From assembly GCA_948467695.1 (NCBI GenBank), contig CAOKFJ010000003.1:1-23532 (forward strand): DNA of 23,532 bases, written 5' to 3'. This document shows positions 7,761 through 13,625 of the stretch, piece after piece. A program made the translations under genes and the position numbers. This DNA comes from an uncultured Allobaculum sp. Lineage in GTDB: Bacteria > Bacillota_I > Bacilli_A > Erysipelotrichales > Erysipelotrichaceae. The notes below the pieces were generated by a model, which did no database searches, was not told the origin of the DNA, and was given only the letters and a program-made list of their open reading frames with translations. Numbering within the stretch: the stretch's first letter is position 1; every line of letters begins with the position of its first letter.

Positions 7761-8891
7761 TTATTCATCAGCGGAAACGCCAAGCCAGTTTGTTGTTCCA
7801 TCGGTGATTTTCACCCACAAACCATCTTCAAGCTGTCCCCACAGAATTCCGTCCGGACTTTCTCCGCGCCGCTTGATGGTCACGCGCGCGTCGCTCATCA
7901 GTTTTCGTTTGGGGGCAAGAGCATCATTTGCGAGCGGATAAGCGTCCGTTTCCTGCATGACGGTGTAAATTCGTCCATCAGCCATCAGGCTGAAATCAAG
8001 CTGCTGACTGGAAACCGCATTGGCTTTTCCGCCTGCTTCCAGAACGATCCAGGTGCCGTCTGATTTCTTTCCCCACAGCGTGCCGTTTTCATTCTTTGTC
8101 TCGATGATTTCGATCTGCTGTCCGGGCTGAAGCGAAGCCCCCTGCACTGTTCCGTTTGGCGCATCATATTCATCGATCACATAACCTATCGTGTACAGAT
8201 TCCCGCTGACCGGCGCCGCTTTGGGCTGGTTGGACCAGAGCCAGATCACACCGCCAATGAGCATGACAACCAGCACGCTTGCAAACCAGGCGAACACACG
8301 CCATCCCGGTGAAAGCCCCTCATACTCCTCTTCATCTTCCTCAAAGCTGTATGCGGGCTGTGCCTGGGACGCATACGGATAAGCCGGTGCGCCGTTTGGC
8401 TTGGGATAAGACGATGCGGCATCGAATACTCCATAACCCGATGTCCCGATACCCTCGCCAGAGACTGGCGCGGCTTGAGGCGCAGAATATGCAGACGGCG
8501 AGGACGCATACGGCGCAATTTCAGGCGCGGACGCATACGGATTTGCATCGGCAGGGGTCATTGGCAGATTGTGCACACCTGTTCTTCCTTCTGCCGGATC
8601 AACCGCATTTTCATACGCGGACGATCGGGAAAAATCAAATGACGACGGCTGATCTGGTTTCTTTCCTGCAGCGTGCGGCGCTTGAGGAAACTGAAACGAT
8701 GACGCTGCACGAAAGGCGTCAGCGGCATTGCCATCAAAGGTCGGCGGCACGGCGATAGTATCCTGATCGACAGCTGCACCAGAGACATAGCCCTGATCGT
8801 AGGAGCGATTGGGAAGATGCGAGCCGCAGCGCTGGCAATAGACACTGTCATCGGTATTCTCAAATCCGCATTTACGGCAATGAATCGTCAT
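7761..8891 (-). CDS. Zinc-ribbon, single-TM protein with two SH3-like repeats
   Basis: 376 residues from ATG 8891, preferred over an upstream in-frame start because GGAAAGGAG sits seven bases ahead. N-terminal C4 ribbon (Cys5, 8, 19, 22), then a long Ala/Ser/Pro/Tyr-rich low-complexity region with repeated ASxPxAY-like units, an acidic DEEEYE patch, and a membrane helix (about 199-219). Outside lie two related SH3-like modules: residues 232-291 (TLWGKKSDGTWIVL) and 307-370 (ILWGQLEDGLWVKI, then TNWL). The same WG..DG.W core occurs once in each of the proteins at 6689 and 11477, so all three belong to one local family. It is the last gene of a likely operon with the kinase and a 45-residue membrane protein, which suggests it is a partner or substrate of the kinase (inference). 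Confidence 0.85.
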   Translation of the reverse strand: MTIHCRKCGFENTDDSVYCQRCGSHLPNRSYDQGYVSGAAVDQDTIAVPPTFDGNAADAFRAASSFQFPQAPHAAGKKPDQPSSFDFSRSSAYENAVDPAEGRTGVHNLPMTPADANPYASAPEIAPYASSPSAYSAPQAAPVSGEGIGTSGYGVFDAASSYPKPNGAPAYPYASQAQPAYSFEEDEEEYEGLSPGWRVFAWFASVLVVMLIGGVIWLWSNQPKAAPVSGNLYTIGYVIDEYDAPNGTVQGASLQPGQQIEIIETKNENGTLWGKKSDGTWIVLEAGGKANAVSSQQLDFSLMADGRIYTVMQETDAYPLANDALAPKRKLMSDARVTIKRRGESPDGILWGQLEDGLWVKITDGTTNWLGVSADE

Positions 8892-8964
8892 AGCGATCTC
8901 CTTTCCGCTGTCTGAAAACATAATTTACGTCACGCTTTCGACAGGCTTGTCACGTTCAAGCGGA

Positions 8965-9102
8965 TCAGTATCCGCCGCCGGGAGCGAGGCGCGCGAGCGC
9001 CTCTTCCTCTTTCTGTTTGTCGCGCCGTTTTTTGGTCAGAGCCAGATAAAGACATACTGCGCTCATCACCACACCGGCGACGATTAAAATCCATCCAATC
9101 AT
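8965..9102 (-). CDS. 45-residue single-helix membrane protein, coupled to the kinase gene
   Basis: A short frame with an N-terminal membrane helix (MIGWILIVAGVVMSAVCLYL, residues 1-20), a basic juxtamembrane stretch (TKKRRDKQKEE), a short helical tail and the end APGGGY. The ATG (9102-9100) overlaps the kinase stop TGA (9101-9099) as ATGA, the classic sign of translational coupling, and AAAGGA lies eight to ten bases upstream inside the kinase end. The next gene starts 73 bases downstream. No family recognised. The coupling to a membrane kinase suggests a small partner or stabiliser, which is inference. It is short enough to be missed by standard gene calling. Confidence 0.75.
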   Translation of the reverse strand: MIGWILIVAGVVMSAVCLYLALTKKRRDKQKEEEALARLAPGGGY

Positions 9103-11096
9103 TTCAGCAGTCCTTTCTTTTCCAGCTCGCCTGCTCGAGTCACCATCAGCTTGTAGTCCGGATCATTGTCATCGCCTTCGGTCGCGAGCGCTTTGGTGTA
9201 GGCGTCCTTGAACTTCTTGTAGTCATCGGCTTTGGTCGAGCCTTTAGCTGCCGCATATTCAATCAGCGCGCTGCGCACTTTGCTCATGCGCGATTCACCG
9301 AAGTAGGATTCCATTTTGCTGATGGTCATGCGCGCCTGATCGTATTTTTCCAGAGCGCATTCAAATGCCGCTTTCGAATTCCATACATCCGCTGTATCCC
9401 ACTTCTTTTCAATAATCTGATCGATCGAGGCAAGAGCGGAACTGATGTCTGAAGCGTCCCTCGTGCTGGCTGCCAGATCCATTTTGGACTGCGCAAGAAG
9501 GCGGTAGAATTCGGGACTTGGCGTGGTATCGGATGTGATGGCGCTCTGCACGTATTCAAGCGTGCTTACCGCCTTGGCCGGCGCCTTGTCTTCCCGCTCC
9601 CATTTGGCCAGAAGCAGACCGGCTCGAATGAGCAGATCGTCATCCGATGCTATGGACAGACAGTTCGACATATAGTCGGCTGCTTTTTTCTTGTCCGTCG
9701 GACGGTGGTTTCTGGCTTGAATATAGTTGAGATCGGCATCGCCAAGCGCAACGCCTTCAATCAGTTTGTTCGCCTGATCATGTTTTTTCTGTTCAACAAG
9801 GATGCCCGCATAGTCGCGGATATCCGCTGTTTCGAGCAGGTTTTCGCTTCTCATCATTTCGTAGTAGCGGATTGTTTCGGGGATGTTGTTCTGATGCTCA
9901 TAGGCATCCGCAAGCAGTTTGTAGCTGTCATGCTTTACGGCACTCGAGCCTTTCTGCGAAGCATTGTCAAAACCGTCAAGCATGCGGATGATCGCCCCGG
10001 TATAGTCGCCCTGCATATAGCGGGTTTTAGCAGTATAGTACGCGCTCTCGAGACGATCGGGTTCCATCTCCTCCATGCGCTGCGCTTCGGCTGCCGCTTC
10101 CGCGTATTCGCCTTTGCTGTAAAGCTTCTGCCATGATGTCTGCACTGTTTCATACGAGCGGTTTTTCTGGCTGACAAGCATCCACGCGCCGCCGCCGATC
10201 ATCAGCAGACCGCAAAGCACGCCGCACCATAAAAGAATCAGACCTTTTTTGTAGCCATCGCGAATCGCGCGGACTTCCTGCTCGACACTGCCGACCTGTT
10301 TGAGAGCCCGCCATGCGTCTTCAACAGTCTGGAAACGGGCGCTCGCATCGGACTGGAGCAGACCGCGAAGCCACAGAATATAGGTTTCGGGAATCCCGCG
10401 CTGACGCAGGGCGTTCCAGTTGGGATTGGTATAGCTGTAGACCTGTCCGGTCGCCGCAAAAAACAGGATTGTGCCCAGAGAATACAAATCCGTGCACTTG
10501 TTGGGGCGGCTGCCATTGGGTCTGCCGTACTGGATGTCGTAATACGCCTGCACCAGTTCCGGAGGGGAATACGCCGGAGAAAGGCCGGTAAGAGTATCCA
10601 TCGGATTGGTCGAAGAAATATTGAAATCGATCAGCACCGGATCAAGACTGCCCGATCGGATGATCAGGTTGTCCGGCTTGATGTCCGCATGAATAATCGG
10701 ACTCGGTCTGCCGTAGGCATCGGTACAGTTGTGCAGCGCGGAAAGCGCGGAGCAGAGCGATTCGCTCCATCCTCTAAGCATGTCGTAACTGACGGGTCCC
10801 CGGTTTTTGATGAATTTATTGAGTGTGTCGCCGGGAATAAACTCGATGACACTGTAAAACTGACCGCGAAATTCCACCGCGTCGAGTACGCGCGGAAGAC
10901 AGCGGTGAGATACGCGTTTAAGCACCTCGACTTCGTGCAGCATTGTCTGCACATTCGCCTGGCGCTTCAGCATTTTAAAAACTACATCCATACCCAGACG
11001 TTTATGCCTGCCGCGATAGACAAACGCATAACCGCCTTTCGAAAAGTTTCTGAAGTCGATGTCGTAGGTTTGGAAAAACTCCTTGTCCTCCATCAT
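9099..11096 (-). CDS. Transmembrane Ser/Thr protein kinase with extracytoplasmic TPR-like region
   Basis: 665 residues from the first of two tandem ATGs (11096; 11093 also possible) after AAGGGGG. Kinase domain about 8-270: Gly-rich loop FSKGGYAFVYRG (19-29), ATP-anchoring Lys41, alpha-C Glu55 or Glu57, catalytic loop HADIKPDN with Asp138 and Asn143, metal-binding Asp157, activation-segment end SPPE (177-180), and DLYSLG (203-208). Two departures: HRD is HAD (a non-RD kinase), and DFG is DFN. Key catalytic residues remain, so activity is plausible. A membrane helix follows (285-308), then about 350 residues of helical repeats (KGEYAEAAAEAQRME, QGDYTGAIIRMLDG, NNIPETIRYYEMM) read as TPR-like and placed outside. 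PASTA domains, usual in PknB/PrkC wall sensors, are absent. Probably the first gene of an operon. Likely targets are nearby FHA partners (inference). Confidence 0.92.
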   Translation of the reverse strand: MMEDKEFFQTYDIDFRNFSKGGYAFVYRGRHKRLGMDVVFKMLKRQANVQTMLHEVEVLKRVSHRCLPRVLDAVEFRGQFYSVIEFIPGDTLNKFIKNRGPVSYDMLRGWSESLCSALSALHNCTDAYGRPSPIIHADIKPDNLIIRSGSLDPVLIDFNISSTNPMDTLTGLSPAYSPPELVQAYYDIQYGRPNGSRPNKCTDLYSLGTILFFAATGQVYSYTNPNWNALRQRGIPETYILWLRGLLQSDASARFQTVEDAWRALKQVGSVEQEVRAIRDGYKKGLILLWCGVLCGLLMIGGGAWMLVSQKNRSYETVQTSWQKLYSKGEYAEAAAEAQRMEEMEPDRLESAYYTAKTRYMQGDYTGAIIRMLDGFDNASQKGSSAVKHDSYKLLADAYEHQNNIPETIRYYEMMRSENLLETADIRDYAGILVEQKKHDQANKLIEGVALGDADLNYIQARNHRPTDKKKAADYMSNCLSIASDDDLLIRAGLLLAKWEREDKAPAKAVSTLEYVQSAITSDTTPSPEFYRLLAQSKMDLAASTRDASDISSALASIDQIIEKKWDTADVWNSKAAFECALEKYDQARMTISKMESYFGESRMSKVRSALIEYAAAKGSTKADDYKKFKDAYTKALATEGDDNDPDYKLMVTRAGELEKKGLLK

Positions 11097-11476
11097 CGGT
11101 CCCCCTTTCTTTTTTCTCTTTATAGACAGGTATGTCCTGCGCAATACATTCGATTCTCTATGACGTACCGCCTTTTATCTCGCCATAAAAGAGATGCGTC
11201 ACGCCCAGATCCGAAGATTCTTTGGGCGGATTTTGCCGTGTTCAAGATGAATCGTGTTTAATTTTATTTCGATTTCATCTGAATATAGATCGAGCATTTT
11301 AAAAAGCATATTCTATTTTTACATACCAAAACACCCTGTATACGGTGTTTTGGAGTCAATCAATCAAAAAGCGCCTGAAACGACGTATTTTCTTTTTGCG
11401 AAACATCAGGCTTGCGCCTGCGGTGAAGACATTCTTCCTGCAGCCTAGAAAGAATGAATGAAAGGAATATTGATAT
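11097..11476. other. 380-base divergent intergenic region (kinase / zinc-ribbon-C39)
   Basis: No gene I can support. AT-rich in 11255-11325. A possible minus-strand promoter for the kinase operon is TTGAAC (11245-11240) with AAGAAT (11222-11217), 17 bases apart. It overlaps a CGCCCA/TGGGCG inverted repeat (11202-11207 with 11223-11228). A 10-base perfect dyad lies at 11326-11353. A GCCTGA/TCAGGC pairing spans about 11376-11412 and has a T-tract on the minus strand. The long divergent spacer with several dyads suggests regulated promoters. Confidence 0.4.
11326..11353. repeat. Perfect 10-base inverted repeat, operator or hairpin
   Basis: CCAAAACACC (11326-11335) and GGTGTTTTGG (11344-11353) are exact reverse complements around an 8-base centre CTGTATAC. 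No T-tract follows on either strand, so it is not a typical terminator. Its place in a divergent spacer about 120 bases before the start at 11477 fits an operator or a leader hairpin. Confidence 0.5.
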
Positions 11477-12967
11477 ATGCAGTGTCCAAAATGTCAAAAA
11501 ACGATCCCCGATGGCTCGCCTTACTGTAAATACTGCGGTTCACGCACCGATGCGCAGCCCTCGACTCCCGCTCCGAATCCTCAGGACGGATCGACATGGC
11601 ACCGCCCTGTCTACGGCGGCGGAACCACTCAGCCCCGTGAATACCTTCAGCCTTCCCAGGCTCCCCAGAACGCCTCTTACGATTCGTACGCAAACGGCAT
11701 GGGCGCAAACAGCGCGGCTCCAAATTACGGAACCCCGAATTACAACGCGAACAGCGCATACGGCGCCAATGCGCCGCAGGGCTTCGCAGGCTCTGGATAC
11801 AATCAGGGCAGATATGGGCAGAACAGTTCCTATCAGCAGGGCCGCCGCAATGCCGGTTCTCCCCTTCCTCCAAAGAAAAAATCTCCATGGAAAGCCATCG
11901 GAATCACTGCAGGATGCCTGATCGCCGCCGTGGCGCTCTGGATCGGCGCCGGATTTATTTTCCCCGACACCGTCTGGCTGCCCGAACCGCTTGCCTCCAT
12001 GGCATCGGGCAAATCCGAAAGCGATGGTGAAATCGTTTATCGTCCCGTAAACAAAACCTATACCGTTCTGCTCAACCAGTATGGACGCGTCGCTCCCTTT
12101 TCCACCGAAGAGAACACCGTTCTCTACCCTTCGGGCACCAAAGTCACCATCGTTGAACTTGGTGAAAAAGAAGGCTCGAAAGAAGTCTACGGACGCACAG
12201 GCGATGACTGGCTGCTCATCGACAACGGCAGCACGCACTACCTGCGACTGGAGGAAGCCACATCTCTGCTCGAACCGGCAGACAAAGAAGCGGCAATCGC
12301 TCCGGGGGATTCGCAGCCTGATATTTTGAAGCCTGAGGCCTCAAAACCTGAAGCTCCCGCGCAAAACGACATTGCCGCAGGCAGCGAAAGCGCGCCTGCG
12401 CCAAACATTCAGGATATCGCGCCCGCTCCCGATCCCGCTTTGCCTAAAACGGTAATTGAAGACCGGCAGCTCGCCATTCGCTCAGCGGTCCGCAGCAAGA
12501 GCAACTATTCCGGCCCTGCCTGCGCCAATATGATTCTCGACTATTTCTCGGTTTCCACCAATCAGAGAGAACTTGGCGCCGAACTCAAAACCGACACCGC
12601 GGGCGTAACGGAATACAGGCTTCTTGCGAGCGTCATCAACAGCCACCTCGACAAAAAATCGAACGTCACCTATTATCCCGTTTACGTAGAGACCAAGGAT
12701 TTCAATCCCGTGATGGATCCGGCAATGGATCGCATTTACGACTGCATCAAAGGCGGATGCCCCACAACCGCCGTGCTCAACGACCCGCAGCTGACTCACT
12801 CAGACCATGCGATTTTCGTGGTGATCTACGGCTATGTCGACTATTCCGACGGTTCCCGCGCTTTCTATATTTATCCGCCAACGGAATCGGGCACTCCGCT
12901 TCTTGTCGACGAGGATCAGCTTGTTGACGCCATGGAACGATCCGGCTTCATCTGCTACCTGTACTAG
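11477..12967 (+). CDS. Zinc-ribbon, TM, SH3-like and C39-peptidase-like protein (catalytic Cys missing)
   Basis: 496 residues; AAAGGAA precedes the ATG. Order: C4 zinc ribbon (Cys3, 6, 17, 20); an Asn/Tyr/Gly/Ala-rich low-complexity region (about 30-130); a membrane helix (140-162); an SH3-like module (about 193-260, YGRTGDDWLLI and THYLRL); a Pro/Ala/Glu linker (about 265-325); and a C-terminal domain (330-496) that reads like peptidase C39_2 / papain-like folds. In that domain the segment NYSGPACANMILDYF aligns with the family's CGPA core, but the nucleophile position is Ser345, while His444 (SDHAIFVV) is kept and the later Asp-Pro is YPP. It may be a pseudo-peptidase that binds peptides or wall material outside the cell. 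C39-like assignment is by motif only; a distant transglutaminase or phytochelatin-synthase-like fold is the alternative. Confidence 0.85.
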   Translation: MQCPKCQKTIPDGSPYCKYCGSRTDAQPSTPAPNPQDGSTWHRPVYGGGTTQPREYLQPSQAPQNASYDSYANGMGANSAAPNYGTPNYNANSAYGANAPQGFAGSGYNQGRYGQNSSYQQGRRNAGSPLPPKKKSPWKAIGITAGCLIAAVALWIGAGFIFPDTVWLPEPLASMASGKSESDGEIVYRPVNKTYTVLLNQYGRVAPFSTEENTVLYPSGTKVTIVELGEKEGSKEVYGRTGDDWLLIDNGSTHYLRLEEATSLLEPADKEAAIAPGDSQPDILKPEASKPEAPAQNDIAAGSESAPAPNIQDIAPAPDPALPKTVIEDRQLAIRSAVRSKSNYSGPACANMILDYFSVSTNQRELGAELKTDTAGVTEYRLLASVINSHLDKKSNVTYYPVYVETKDFNPVMDPAMDRIYDCIKGGCPTTAVLNDPQLTHSDHAIFVVIYGYVDYSDGSRAFYIYPPTESGTPLLVDEDQLVDAMERSGFICYLY

Positions 12968-13035
12968 ACTTGATGGAAATGCGGATACTGATGATTCCGA
13001 TCTGATCCATACGATCCGCATACTTCATGCAAACT

Positions 13036-13078
13036 GAACACGCCGCCTTATGGAAGATATTCCATAGGCGGCGTGTTT
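13036..13078 (+). terminator. Bidirectional intrinsic terminator
   Basis: AACACGCCGCC(T)TATGGAA pairs with TTCCATAGGCGGCGTGTT with one bulged T and a 4-base loop, followed by TTTT on the plus strand. It separates the convergent genes ending at 12967 and 13083. Confidence 0.85.
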
Positions 13079-13082
13079 TCAT

Positions 13083-13364
13083 TTACTTGTCTTTCTTCGC
13101 ACTTTTCAAAAGCTTCGCGCTACGACTCGGTATAGCGAATTCCGAAGCAATCAGCTCGACGAGTTTCCATGCGCTTCGTTCATCGAACTGCAGCGACTGC
13201 GAAATTTTGCCTTCGAACATTCGGTCCGGCGCACCATATGTATCGATCTGGAAATAGCGCTGACCATTCTTTTCAAAACAGGAATAGGTCGCCGGAACGA
13301 CACCATGAACCGATGTCCGCGCCTTCTCCAGTTTGGGCATATCCGCCGCGATAATTTTCGCCAT
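13083..13364 (-). CDS. Conserved short protein of unknown function
   Basis: 93 residues. The start at ATG 13364 is set by GAGGTG six bases upstream; an in-frame GTG further up overlaps that RBS. The product has the pattern MAKIIAADMPKLE, VHGVVPATYS, QIDTYGAPDR, GKISQSLQFDE, then a C-terminal helix and a basic tail. From memory this matches a widespread family of about 80-90 residues of unknown function. Some members have been labelled methionyl-tRNA formyltransferase in databases; nothing in this sequence supports that enzyme. No signal peptide or membrane helix, so it is cytosolic. It has no obvious link to the kinase/FHA genes on either side. Confidence 0.75.
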   Translation of the reverse strand: MAKIIAADMPKLEKARTSVHGVVPATYSCFEKNGQRYFQIDTYGAPDRMFEGKISQSLQFDERSAWKLVELIASEFAIPSRSAKLLKSAKKDK

Positions 13365-13380
13365 ATCCATCACCTCATGC

Positions 13381-13405
13381 GCAGCGATTACCGCTGCTTT
13401 TTTTT
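13381..13405 (+). terminator. Compact hairpin plus T8 upstream of the FHA-ABC gene
   Basis: GCAGCG (13381-13386) pairs with CGCTGC (13392-13397) over a 5-base loop and is followed by eight T's on the plus strand. No plus-strand gene ends here: the preceding one already has a terminator at 13036-13078. It may be a second block to read-through, or an attenuator if a promoter lies upstream. Confidence 0.5.
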
Positions 13406-13582
13406 ACACACTTACTGCATCCAGGATACCAGGCAGCATGATTTGCGCACCAGGTGCCGCGTAAATTTTCTGCGTATAAAAGCGCGTTTCTTTGAGGGTA
13501 GACACCAGTCTTTATTCAACATTTCATATTTTTATATCTTACTGCTCAAAAAAGCTGATCCTGTGCCAAACTGAACATAGTC

Positions 13583-13602
13583 CCGCGCACGCTCCTGCGC
13601 GG
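13583..13602 (+). promoter_or_regulatory. Leader hairpin before the FHA-ABC RBS
   Basis: CCGCGCA and TGCGCGG form a 7-base GC-rich stem with a 6-base loop, ending about 15 bases before the AGGAG of the gene at 13626. The 13406-13625 stretch holds no gene; an AT-rich piece (13510-13545) could carry a promoter but no good hexamer pair is visible. Confidence 0.35.
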
Positions 13603-13625
13603 CGCATTCAGAAACAAGGAGTATT

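Noticed and set aside
11254..11448. 64-codon open frame on the plus strand in the divergent spacer
   Set aside because: Non-ATG start without RBS, runs through two inverted repeats, and the product resembles nothing. More likely regulatory DNA.
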